A stretch of DNA of 63,795 nucleotides from Gonapodya prolifera JEL478 (taxonomy: Eukaryota > Monoblepharomycota > Monoblepharidomycetes > Monoblepharidales > Gonapodyaceae), in the NCBI GenBank assembly GCA_001574975.1, contig KQ965768.1:302548-366342 (forward strand), in the 5' to 3' direction. The translations under genes were made by a program, and so were the position numbers. Below are positions 48,319 through 60,242 of the stretch, piece after piece. The notes under the pieces were generated by a model. That model ran no database searches and was not told the origin of the DNA. It saw only the letters and a program-made list of their open reading frames with translations. Every line of letters begins with the position of its first letter. Position 1 is the first letter of the stretch.

Positions 48319-51300
48319 TTACGAAATGCTCAGAAGCTTCTTTAGCTTCACAATTGTCGCCCACTCGTCCTTAGAGACGTCATTACGGAAGCTGTCCTTC
48401 AAAACGTCTATAGATTGTCGTGTGATCGCAGAGATTATTGTGTCTTTCTCCAAGAAATGTCTGAAACAGGAGGTCCAGGAACATAAGATGTCTCTCTTCC
48501 GACAAGATGGCTGAAAAATCTCACCTTCCAATCAGCTTTGGGGCTTCATATGACGCTGATTCAATCTTTATGGCAACTGCGGGCTCGCCTTTCTTGACCA
48601 CATCTCGCGCTTTGTGATTCAGTTCAATACTGGTGACTTTCCCAATGAGAACAATGGAAGACTGTATTCGCACAGTCAGAATAGTGTGTAAATTTTGGTT
48701 GTTTCATGGTACTCACAGTGGGGCCAGTCACTGCTGCGAGAGGAGTACCAACTCGTAGTTGTCCTTCCACCACATCAACTCCCACGACTATAGGGTTTCT
48801 TTTGTTGAAAACAGCACCAGGGACTATGCGCAAAACGCACGGGAAAATGGCTTGTGGCGCTTGATCTTTGCGCTTTTGCTCCAAAATACCCTGAAAAGTG
48901 GGATGTCAGACATGCCGTCATGGATAGTGAAAACGCGATTGAAGGCTCACATCCATGTACTGTTTAAAGGCATCGAAAAGATGGTAAATAACGTCTGCTT
49001 TGAAGATCCTGACGCCGAGTGAGTCGGCTTCCAATTCAGCCTCCCGGTCGACCTTTACGTCAAACGCGAGAATTTGGGCGTATTCTCGAGATCGCTCCAA
49101 CATTACAGACGCTCGGGTAACGTCCTTTTTGTGCACGGTTCCCAAGTTGAATCCAGATACAGGGATCTTCATCTGTTTCAGGTATGTCATAAGCGCCTCC
49201 AGAGATCCCAGCGTGGATGCCTGCACACAAACTCCAACTCCCGACCGATCTATCGAAGCCATCAGCTGCGCAAGGTCCTCCATCACCTCCTCTCTGAGTT
49301 CATCTTCGTCATCGTCCGGCCCGACAACAAGAAGTCTGGATCCAGCAATAGCACCATCCAAATTGTTTGCCGAAATTTTGACACCCATTGCCGCTTTGAC
49401 TTGTTTGTGATGTACGTATGGAGACTTCACACGAATTTCACGCATTGGCTGTGGAGTCAATAAAGCACGGATGGATGTAACAATGGGACCCGACATCCCA
49501 CACAGAACGATTCGATCGCCTTCCTTTAAGATGCCATTAGAAAGGATAACATCGACAGTGGTACCCAATCCTTCCACAACTTTGACCTCCAGGACTGTCG
49601 CCTCGATTTCAGATAAGTACATGAGGTTCTTCGTCATGCGCTCCTGGGTGAGTTTCAACACAAGGTAGAGCAGATCCGGTATGCCTTCACCCGTCATGGC
49701 AGACGTGGGCACGATGGAGACGTTCCGAGCAAAACTCTCATTTTCGTAGTACATCTTGGAATTGAGCCCTTCCTCCGCAAGTTGGCCCATCACCCTACGT
49801 AACCGATCGTCAAACTCCTGCATGGTGCTCTTCGGTTGTATAGCAAACGAATCTCGAATTGCGCCACCAGGTGTTGACTTCCAGCCGTACAGCCTGTCCA
49901 CTTTATTGAGCGCAACAACAAATGGCGTTTTTCGCTGTCGCAGGAGCCCAATAGACTCGCGCGTTTGAGCCTCCAATCCGGAAAGAATGTCAACAACCAG
50001 AATTGCAATGTTGCAAAGGGACGAGCCTCTCGATCGCAAGTTGGAGAATGATTCGTGGCCAGGTGTGTCTATAATCAACAGACCTGGCACCTTGAACTCA
50101 AACCCAGAGTCGAGCGCCAGCTTCTCGGCCTTCTGTTGGATCGCATCGATGGGGAAGTAAGTGGCACCAATTTGTTGCGTGATGCCTCCTGCTTCACCCT
50201 CTTGGACGTTCGTCTGACGGATTTTGTCCAGGAGCTTCGTCTTCCCGGCGTCCACATGTCCCAGTACAACGCAAATAGGCGACCTCAGCTCTTTAGGTTT
50301 CTGTTGTAGCAAAAAATTAGTTCAAGGGAGGGGACTGTGTGACTTGAGGGATCGTTGCTCACTTCTTCTTCCTTCGCTGCCGCCTCCTCCCCATCACTCT
50401 CTTCCTCAGATTCATCCCCTTCGTCAACTTCTGCGTCCTGAGACTTGCTTCCATTCTGAGCGGGCGCAGAAGCTTTGTGAGAGATTACAGTTGCGTTGAG
50501 TGAAACGACATCAGGATCTGTGCGGTCGGAGGAAACAAACTCACCGACCACCGGTGTCTTTGCCTTATCATCCGCCGAAACCTTCTGCGGGGCTTCCTTC
50601 TTTGGCTTCTCTTCGTCCGATTCAGCATCCCAGCTGTCCTTCACCTTGTCATCATCGCTCTCGGCATCCCAACTATCTTTCACATTCTCATCATCTTTCG
50701 GTACATCAATCACCTCTTTCTTCGCAGTTGCGGTTTCCACCACGTGCTCGGGCGCCGCTGACGACGCGCGTGATTCCGGTCTCGACTGCGAGGGCGCTGC
50801 GTTGGAAGCAGATGCTCCACCCTTCTTCTTCTTCCCATACAGAGATGCGACGCCGCGTTTCTTGGGTGCCTCGTCGGCAGCTGGTTCCGACTCCGCATCT
50901 TTATCAACGAGCGCTGCGATGGTGACACCTTGCGCTTTGAGAAGTTGCTGGGTTCGCAATCGAGCCAACTCCAATTGTTCCTTCTGTTTCGCCGTCATGT
51001 ACTGTCCCTCACGCTTAAGCTGCTCCTTTTTCGCCTGAAAGTCAAACGATGTTGTTATCAAGTTTATCAAACGTACAACAGATAGACAATGACGCTCACC
51101 TTTTCCTTTTCCTTTTTGCGTTGTTTCGCTTCTTCCTTCTTCCTCTCTTCCTCTGCTATTCGCTCTTCCTCTTCCCGGATGCGCCGTTCCTCCTCCTCTT
51201 GCTTCCGACGCGCTTCCTCCTCGGCCTTCCTCTGAAGCTCAAGAAGCTCCTTGAGCGCCGCAACATTGGGTCCCTTCCGTTTTGGTGCAGGCGCTGGCAC

Positions 51301-52462
51301 CGGGGGTTCAGCAGCTGCTGGTTTCTTCTTTTTCTGTTGAACAAGGAAACAACGTTGAGTGGAAGGAGGGAACCAGAGAGAGAGAAGACATGCTGACCTT
51401 CTTCTTGTCCTTGCTGCCACCAGTCGCATTTGCACCGCCATCCTCTGGCTCACCTGCCTCATCCTCTTCGGGCTGTGGGGCAGGGGCTGGTGCCGTGGTT
51501 GCTGTCTCCTTCGGAACGGAAGAGGGCTGCGCAGATGCCGATGCCGACTCCTGCGGTGCCGAAGCACCTCCCTGACCTTGCTGTCCCTTTTTCGCCTGTT
51601 TCTGTCGCTCCTTCCGTTCCCGCTCCTTCTCCTTTTTGGACTTGATCCTGATCTCGGTGCCACCACCTTCTTCTGCCTCATCTGAATCGTTATCCACGGC
51701 TGCTTTTTCTGGCTTTGCAGGGACGGATGAGGACGGTCGAGATGCACCATTCACAGGGGTGGCACCTTGCTTCGTGGATTTGGCGTCTCCCTTGGCCTTT
51801 GACGATCCTTCCGAAACAACAGAACCAGGGCCATTCTTCTTGCCAGAAATGGCAGAGGGCTCGTCCGCCGTACTCTTTGCTCCAGCGGCTGAAGACGCCC
51901 GAATGGCAGCTGCTTCGCTCTCCTGCTCGTCTAATCGTGCCAGGATGGCGGCCGCGTCCTCCTCATCGTCATCGCCACGTCGATTCTTCTTGCCCTTTTT
52001 TCCACCGCCGCCGCCACCGTCTTTACGTGCGGCCTTGCTCACAAGGGCCATGAGTCCACCGAGGTCGTTCCCTTCCTCGTCAACATTGAACGAGTTTTGC
52101 GAGGCGGGCGCTTCGGGAGGTGCTGGGACATCGTCGAACTCTATTTCAACTTCCGCGCTGTAAATTCATGGCGCATGTGACATCCGAAAGGAAGGGATGG
52201 ATTTCGTGGGCGAGTGGGAGCATCGACGACCGGATTTTACGTGGTATCAAGGGATGAGCAGAGCATGATTGCATGCGGCATCCCATCACAGTGTTTCAGA
52301 TCGTTTCGTCAGTGGGAGCAGGATCCGCATGTGTTGGACCAGGTGTGATTCGAGTACAAGTGAGTTGGGTAAGAATGAACAGCATCAGGCCAACGTCGCA
52401 AACAAAACGCACGCTTTTCCCTTTGCCGCCGCCACCTTCTGCGCAGGCTTCTTCTTGACCAT
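48319..52462 (-). CDS. FUN12: translation initiation factor eIF5B (IF2 family GTPase)
   Basis: eIF5B joins the ribosomal subunits at the end of initiation, hydrolysing GTP. A short first exon (ATG 52462) reads [17 protein letters not shown]. The second begins [20 protein letters not shown] and then has [20 protein letters not shown]; the long N-terminal half is Lys/Glu/Ala-rich and disordered, as in the family. The GTPase shows G1 [37 protein letters not shown] (switch 1), G3 [18 protein letters not shown] and G4 NKVDRLYGW. Domain II has [20 protein letters not shown], domain [23 protein letters not shown] and domain IV, in the last exons, [20 protein letters not shown]. The end [17 protein letters not shown] binds eIF1A in other species. 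The stop lies at 48321-48319. Intact. Confidence 0.95.
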
Positions 52463-52591
52463 TTCGCCGCGGTGACAAGAGTTGCAAAGTGGGTTGCGAG
52501 AAGAAGGGTGCTTTGGTCGGATTGACCGCAGCCTCAACGTTTCAAGGTGGGCCGTCGGAATTGCAAATGAGTGATATAAGTGTGTGCTAAG

Positions 52592-55500
52592 CTATACATC
52601 ATCGGATGGTTCGCCAAAAGTTATTGTCCCGTGTTTGAATGCATCCTCGTCCGCCTCTTCCAATCCGTTTGCCTCCTTCGTGCCCTCTTCCACCCACCCT
52701 TTGGAACGTTCCTGCTCCTTTCGCTCCATTTCCTCCCGCTTTTTCCGCGCTTGCTCCCCCTCAAACTTCTCCCGCACCCGTTCGTACCGAAGAAGCTCAG
52801 ACATGGGCACACTCGGAACGAGCTCATCCAAGGCGAGCAGAAAATCTTCCTCCGTGACGTCAACTTGAACTTGCACAGGGGACGCAATGTTTTCGAGATA
52901 GTACTGTGGGGTCAGTGGGTGCGGTCGCCGTGTTCGTGTGTCCTCCTCCACAACACCTTTCGCTTTCCGACGTTCGGTATCCTCGTTCATCGAGGTGATT
53001 TGAAGGTCGATTTCCGAGATCTTGCGCACCATCGCTTTGAGCATAGCGTCCGAGCAGAGAGCGTAGAAGTCGGCCCCGGTAAAGTTGAATGGACACCGGT
53101 TGGCAATGGTTCGAAGGTTCAGCGAAGGATGAAGGCGGAACCTTAAACGAAAGTCTCGTTAAAATGAGAGTGAAGCGGGAAAATACTTGCGGCACTTACT
53201 TTCTTGTCAGCGCCTTTATTATTTGGTACTGTCTGTCATGATCCCGACTGACTCCAAGATAGAGAAGCTTATCAAAACTAGAAGTATCACCATATAAGTA
53301 CTGTGTCTCGTGACCATCTCGAACGAGTTTGATTTGCTCACCGGCCGGGACGCAATAAAGCGGGATCAAGGAGATCCGGCCTATTCGTCGCACCAATGAC
53401 GAACACGTCCCCCTTCCCCGAATTCATACCGTCCAGCTCAGCGAGTAACTGGGACACGATTCGGTCCATGACACCACCCGAGTCACCCTTCTCGCCTCTC
53501 TTAGGCGCCACCGAGTCCAACTCATCAAAGAAAACCACGCACGGTCGCGCATCCCGCGCCCGCTGGAACACTCGACGAACGTTACTTTCAGACTCTCCAA
53601 TGTACATGTTGAGAAGCTCCGGACCCTTGACCGAAAGGAAGTTCAATGACAGTGTGGTAGCGACAGCCTTGGCAATGAGCGTCTTGCCAGTACCAGGCGG
53701 GCCATACAGCAGGATCCCCGATCGTTGCTTCATTCCGCTGGCGAAGAGTTCCGGGTGCTGCAAGGGCAATTGAACTGTATCCAGAATTTCTTCGCGGACA
53801 TGCGCGAGTCCTCCGACGTCGTCCCACGTCACGGCTGGGATCTTGGGTGCCCCGATCGAGTCCGCGTGAGTTTGTCGCGCATGGTCAATCGCCACGCCAA
53901 TGTCTTGCGCGGTCACAATCACACCGGCTTGCGCAATGTCATCCTCACTCCGCGAGATTGCCAAGGGGCTTTTCATTTCAAGAAGAGTTGACGCAACCCG
54001 TTTGATTGACTGTGCTCCTGCTCTCGCTACCAAGTCACGAAGATCACGAGCGACCAAGGCAGCTGTTTGAAGTGCAATGTGCGACAGCGATACATCCGAC
54101 GATCGTGGTGTTGATGCAAATAGGAACTTAAGCATCGCTTTTCGGGCTTCTTCGCCAGGGGCCTGTGCAACACGTCGGGGAGTTGGTCCACATACATCAG
54201 TCTTGAACAGTACAATCCACTTGCCTCGCATTTGATCTCATGGCGAAAGCAACCTCGAACGGAAGTCGACAGTTTTTCCACGTCCGCACATGTCGCAACA
54301 ACCATCAACGGGTGACCTGTTTCCTTGATCGTTGTGGCAAGAGAATGGAACAAATCGTTGAGGACGTTAACAATGTGAGGTTCTGCAAGTACGAGAACAT
54401 ATGGACCCAAGAAAACACTCTTCGCGACACGAGTTGAACTCACGCTTGCCAGCGACTTCTTCTCCCTTGTCTACCTTACTCAACGCTTCGACGTGCGTTA
54501 ACAGGACAATGCACGGAGTATAATCGCTTGCCTCCTCGATCGCGTCGCGCAAGGCGTTTTCTGTTGCCTGTTCCGAGTCCTCTGCAAGGTCGAAGCAGTT
54601 GATTTCCTTCACATGGACTCCAAGAGCAACGCTGACTCTCGTCACCGCAGTCCGCTTGCCCACACCGCGGGCACCATGAATCAAGCACGTCAAGCTTAGA
54701 CCTAAAGTGGCGGCGGCAGGATGTAAAGTAGAAACGACGAGATCCTGGAGTTTGTAAGCAGCAGCGTCGCTGTCTTCTGTTGTCCGTGAAGGTAGATCTT
54801 TTGACAACCCAGGAACAACCTCTGGAATACCCATAAAGCCACGTAGTCCTACAGGGGTGGCTGAATGAGTGACACCCTTCTCGAGCAGACGAGTCTTGTC
54901 GGGGTCCACAATGTAAGTTCCATCCGGTGGAGCACTTGTTCCGGGTTCTGGTTGAGCGCTGACTATTTTAAAGTGCACCAAAATCTTCCCGGTTGCAGCT
55001 CGTCGCTTTGTAGGGCTGGACATTCAAAAGATGACAAATGGTGTGAGCCGAACCCTCATAGTGATATCAGGAGGCGACCCTACTCACCCAGACCGCACTG
55101 ATTTTGCAAAACCTTTGGGCTCTTGATCAGAGGATCCATATTTTGCTTTTGCAGCATCATCTAATGTCTGGAAGTGAATTGAGAACGCCGAGAGCTTCGC
55201 GAAGGCGACATACCATCAACGGCAACGCCAATGACAGTCCCCACCCCTACCACCCGTCTTCTTCGCGCAAACCACTTGCTGAGCTCTTCCACGGCGGAGT
55301 CGAAAATTCTCCGATCTGACGACTCGTCCGAAGCAATTCGAGACACCTCGATGTCATGCGCCACCGGCGGGCCTTCCACCACCGCCTTGGCGCCGCTATT
55401 CAGCAGCGGCTCCACTTGGTTGAATGCCAGCCGGATGAGTGATGGTGACGATAGAGAGTGATAAAGAGAAGGCGACATCCACGCGACTGGTGTGGAGTTC

Positions 55501-57735
55501 GGAGAATGTCTTACAAGCCTGGCAAGTCCATTGGTACGTCATGTTTTTGAAATTGAAATCCATTTCAAATCGCAAAACAGTAACTCACCGGTCTACATCT
55601 TCTGGAACATCGATGCCATACACTTTCACTTGTCTCTTCGTCTCTTCCTTCCCATTCATTCCGACACTAGAAGCAACGCACCAGTCCCCACTCAGGCAGT
55701 TCAGCTGAGTCAAATAACCCAAATTCACAAGAATGCGGCATTCTCCGTCCTCTGTTTTATCAGGTTGAGGTTGCAAAAGAGAGCGTGGATAGCGAGAAGA
55801 GAGTACCCTGGGCGCAAAAGTCACCGAGGATGACAAGACTTGAGCCAATTGATCGCTCCCAATTCCGGAAGTAGTCGACTCTGATGATTGGGCAGAGGTA
55901 TCCGAGGGGCTGTGTGGCAAGGGAAAGTGGAGATGAGCCTTGGAAAGGTGCTGTCGGTTCTGGTACGGAAGCTCGCGCGGGACAAGAGGATTTGGGGCTC
56001 GTCGGGGATACTGGAGAGTGGATTGTGAGATTTTGTTCGAGCCGCCGTTGGCCCTTCGTGCAGTGGTGTGAGTATGTGATGACGTGAACACCGACATGAT
56101 TATCTTTGTTGACCGGCCAACCACTCCCTGCATCACCGGCGAGCAGTTCAGAACGCGGAACTGAACCTTTGATGGCGCACGGGGGTGGTCACGAGTAGAG
56201 AGATGTTCTTCCGAAATACTCAGGAGGCATAGTTGTCGTAGAATAGTTGAAGAAGACCGTAAGTAGGTCGCAAAGGGCAACGAGTCTGGAACAATGATGC
56301 TGTTATTCGAACAGAGAGCAAGATTGCGACACGCTCATCTCTCACCATTTTGTGAAGCAAGCTCAAAAGCGTCCTTTGAGGTCGCTCCTAGAACAACTTC
56401 ATCGAGCTCTACGAGTGCTGTCGGCTGAATCCAGCCTTCCACGACAGGTCTCTGTGATGATACAGCTTGGAGAGAAAAGGGAGACGCTTCGTCGGGCGAG
56501 GGGAAAATATCCTCCAAAGCAAATCCGTTATCCAAAAGCCATTCATTGGCAAGATATACAATGGCGTCTGAAGACTGATTGTTTCCATCGGGGGACTGAC
56601 GCCGAACGACATGTGTCACCATTCGCCCGATAGCCGCTGGAGACATGGTGTTTTCTTCCTCGTCGTTCAAGAGTGATGGGGGTACCAAGGCACGATGCGC
56701 TCGCCGGTACGGAGCGGAGCCACCGTGTTCGGGGTGTTTCAGGTGAAGACACGCAGAGATCCTCTCCAACGCTGACGGAGCTGTGTGAAAGCAACGATGA
56801 GACAATACTGTTACACGAGGTTGGAAACCCATGCACACGGATTATTCGCCTCCGGCGGAGGAATATGCTCCGCGTGGGACAGTCGCCTCGATCGTATCGC
56901 ACCTAGGCCTCGGGTTCGCTCCGCGAGATGCTTCCGCTCCACACTGTATCGCTCGCCTCCGGCGCACAGCCTCGGTCAGCGCCTGGCGGCGCTTAGACCT
57001 CGGTGTCTTCGCTGCACTCGGACTTCTCGGACTTCCATGCTTCGCACTCCAGACCTCGCTTCGCGTCTCGCAACTCCGGCCTCTGGCCTCCGTTTCTCGC
57101 CTCGCCCCCGCCCCCCACCCACCCCCGAAAACAACGACCCCCGATAACGCTCACATAATTGCTGGGCCCGTCTTGTCCTTCCGTCATCCTTTCCCGGTCT
57201 CAGCTCTCCGGAAATCGACGGTGCAAACCTCGCTCCGGCATGGAGGAGCGTATCCCAAAGCGTTTCATTGACACCAATAGTGCCAGACGGGATCCCATCG
57301 CCTACTGAAGCTTGTGTAATCTTGACTGCAGTGAGACGGCGAACAAATGGTTGGCGAGGCTCTTCGGAGGATGAAGATGCAGATCCATTCCGAGCGTCCG
57401 AGTCCGGCGGGTGCGCGGAGCTTGGCTGTCTGCCAACCATCGGCGGTCCCATCGCAGGCAGCGACAATGGTGAAGTGTCGGGTCTGGATAGGGTTCCGAA
57501 TGGGCGTGGAAGGGTGGGCGAAATTGAGCCAATTGGATTTAGCCGGAGTCAACGGTGCCCCAAAAAATTCTGGTGGGTGTACGAGGCTGAAGACGGAATC
57601 AATGAAGTGCGCTCGAGGGATCTCGGAATCTGAGTTCGGTTTGGCTCCAACAAGGAAGGCAGTGAGGGAATACATCAACCCAACACGTGAGCGTCGATGT
57701 GCTATGTGTCGACCCTCAGCAAGACATTTCAACAT
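52592..57735 (-). CDS. PEX6: peroxisomal AAA ATPase Pex6
   Basis: Pex6 with Pex1 pulls ubiquitinated Pex5 off the peroxisome membrane. The second AAA domain is clear: [20 protein letters not shown], Walker [39 protein letters not shown], Walker [21 protein letters not shown], and [21 protein letters not shown] across an intron. The first AAA domain keeps a Walker A ([12 protein letters not shown]) but has LLTHVEA instead of an acidic Walker B, as usual in Pex6. N-domain exons (56780-55585 and 55478-55161) read [37 protein letters not shown] and [20 protein letters not shown]. The C-terminus is charged ([19 protein letters not shown]). The intron 57154-56781 (374 nt) holds element copy B. The first exon is uncertain: two overlapping frames (57735-57265 and 57467-57155) must be joined by a splice I could not place. 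Confidence 0.88.
56907..57122 (-). repeat. GC-rich intronic element, copy B (introner-like candidate)
   Basis: Read on the minus strand, the PEX6 sense strand, it opens with a G-rich run (57122 down to about 57104), then GAGGCGAGA (57103-57095), GCGCTGACCGAGGCTGT (56982-56966) and AGCGAACCCGAGGC (56920-56907). These match three blocks in THG1 intron copy A in order and orientation, with identical 62-nt spacing of the last two. The element lies wholly within intron 57154-56781. Its 3' limit beyond 56907 is unclear. Confidence 0.7.
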
Positions 57736-59128
57736 CGATTTCCTGGATTCTGAAATTTCTCGCGCTAATTTGGCTCTTGCCGCAGGGATTGGTCTCGGAG
57801 CTCATTATTTTGCAGTGCTAAAGACCGGAATTGGATGGAAACTAGTAGAGGTTGCCTTGGATTGAGAATTTGAGATGTGGAATTCAAAACTGACAATTCA
57901 ACCCACTTCAACCCCTCTCCCACGGCCACGATTGTGAGAGATCAAGTGTGCAACTACAGAAATTGCACTGGGCTTGCTTAGGGGAAGCATTGCAACTCGA
58001 TACCGTCAGTGCCATGTTTGGGACTTTGGATGGTGCCAGAACTTATGACTGTTGGAGCCAAAGTCAAACCCCACCCCTGGTAGGTTGCGAATCACCCTCC
58101 ACTACTGTGATTTCAATACAAAGAAATGCTCATGTGTATAGAGATGAGTGATGAGCTGTGACTTGCAAAGAATATGACAAGATACATTTGAGCTCACCAC
58201 TGTTGAGGCACATATGGCATGGAATATGTCCAAGGGTAGGATCAAGTGTATTGGTGTCCATGTATCCCATGGCATGTATGTCTCTACAGCACCATCAATC
58301 CTGACTGTTTCTACCTGTAACCTGCCTGCTAAGTCTTGAAAGCAGGACTCACATGAATCACAGAAAGAACTGTAAGGCTGAGGTGACAGTTCTGCCACTC
58401 AGTGTGCATGGACTCCGGTCTCCACAATGACCTGATGTGGGCAGGAATGCCAAGAAGGAAGAATGGTAAGGATTTTGATGTATGGTGAAATAGCCAAAGC
58501 CAGACACTCTGTGACCAAATTGAGGCTGTAGCAAGTGTTTTGTGAGAAAGGGCAAAATAAATTTGCTATCTTGAATGGCAGTCATTGTAAATCTGGTGTT
58601 ATGTCAACTGATCAAAATAGCTGCAATGCTTCAAATTGCACTTTATAGTGCAAACAAAGCAGCACAAAGCATTGAAATCTTGCACAGGGATGCAGTGATG
58701 GGAAACTCGGTTCAGACACAATTGGTTATGTAACACTACCAAGATGTCAAAAATCTCATACCCTAAAGAGCTATGGTGCTCCCAGTTGCTTTACATAGTA
58801 AAACATTGCTTCTCAAAGTACAGAAATAACAAACTGTGTTTGTAATATGTCAATATGCAATCTCAAGCTCAGGACTTTCGTTGTTCTTGACCAAAGAGCC
58901 CTCCTTTTTGCTACTATTAACACTTACTTGAACTTTGTCTTTACAATAAGAGATTGTCTCAAGCAAGGTCCCCTCTCCACAGACTTACACACCCTGCACC
59001 ACACCATTGGCAAAGCACCGAGCTTATAATTCATGGTGATCCGGATGTTGGAGTGCATTTGCAACCTTCTGGGCACGTTCCAGGTCAGGCTGGACTTCTA
59101 CTTTCTCAGTGTGCAAACGGCATAATGA

Positions 59129-59275
59129 GAACTGAGTACAGGAAAGCTTGCAGCTTTTGCAGGGAAAGCCCAGAAACCAAATAAAGTCACTATGGTGTAA
59201 TCATGCTTCATCTCCTGTTCAGGTGAGAGCATCCTTGGTAAACTGAGTACAGGAAAATTGTGCAGCTTTGACAGA
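59129..59275 (+). repeat. diverged direct repeat in the CpG-poor segment
   Basis: AACTGAGTACAGGAAA followed by a TTG-GCAGCTTT stretch occurs at about 59129 and again at about 59239. Each copy then shows similar CAG-rich and GCCC-containing sequence. They may be remnants of a tandem duplication. Confidence 0.55.
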
Positions 59276-60242
59276 TGAGCCCCTGGAAGCCAACCAGCAC
59301 ATTTCACTGTTGAAGGGCACAATTTGGCTCCTTTCATGTAGGGATGGGCTGTCAAAGCAGCAATGGTGATGGGTGCTGTTAAGGATAAATAGGAATCCAA
59401 CACTCTGCTCTTGTACAGGGTTTTGCCACTGTAGTTCAATTGGTTCATTGATCCTATTCCCCAGGGCCACAGGAGTCATTGTGGTGTGACTTCCTGGTGG
59501 ATTTCTTGCAGTTCTTGAGTGGAGGCAACTGACTGCTGGAATCAATCCCCAATTGCATTGGCAAATCAAACAATTGATCTGCCAGTTGTATTTTATGTGA
59601 AATGAGCGTTTCAATGCGCTATCAGGCATCCCAATACGTTGAGATTTGAGGAACTTACAGCCATTTTAGCAGTTTGGTAGTGAGAGGACCACCATTTCCA
59701 AAACCCTGAGCAAGATGCGATTCAAGCAATCAGAAGTGCTCTGTAACACAGTGTGACTGCTGCAAGTCAGTGACTTTGTGGATTTGAGCTGTTGATTGTT
59801 TCTGAGACCATGTGGGCTATATTAATTTCTTTAAAGAACAATGCCATGATATGTCCCTTAATCTTATGAAGACCTTGTGCTCCAACCCCTTCTGGGCTCC
59901 ACCCCACTTGAACTCCCCCTTCCCCCACTACTCCCATGTGAGATCCCACTTGCATTACCTCCCCCCCTCCCACTTGTAGATCCATGACCATGCCAGTTTG
60001 CCCCACGTGTTGGTGTATGGCGTGGACACTTTGGGTTAGGTTCTGGTCAAATAAAGACAGTAATAAGAGACCATGCAGTGAGTGTAGAAGTGAGAGGGTG
60101 TAGAAACCTGGGTCGGTCTTGTCTGTGCGCCAACAGGGGGCGCACCTGGCTGCAGGGAGGAGGTCTGGCATGGTGCAGTGGGGATTTAGGCTTTGGAGTC
60201 TCATCATACAATTAAACAAAGTCAAATAAGAACAGCTATGTC

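Noticed and set aside
51067-52163. Plus-strand open frames over the eIF5B N-terminal region
   Set aside because: They mirror the Lys/Glu/Ala-rich eIF5B coding strand and have no independent support.
57347-57865. 172-codon plus-strand open frame
   Set aside because: It is antisense to the likely PEX6 N-terminus and shows no family pattern; the ORF looks incidental.
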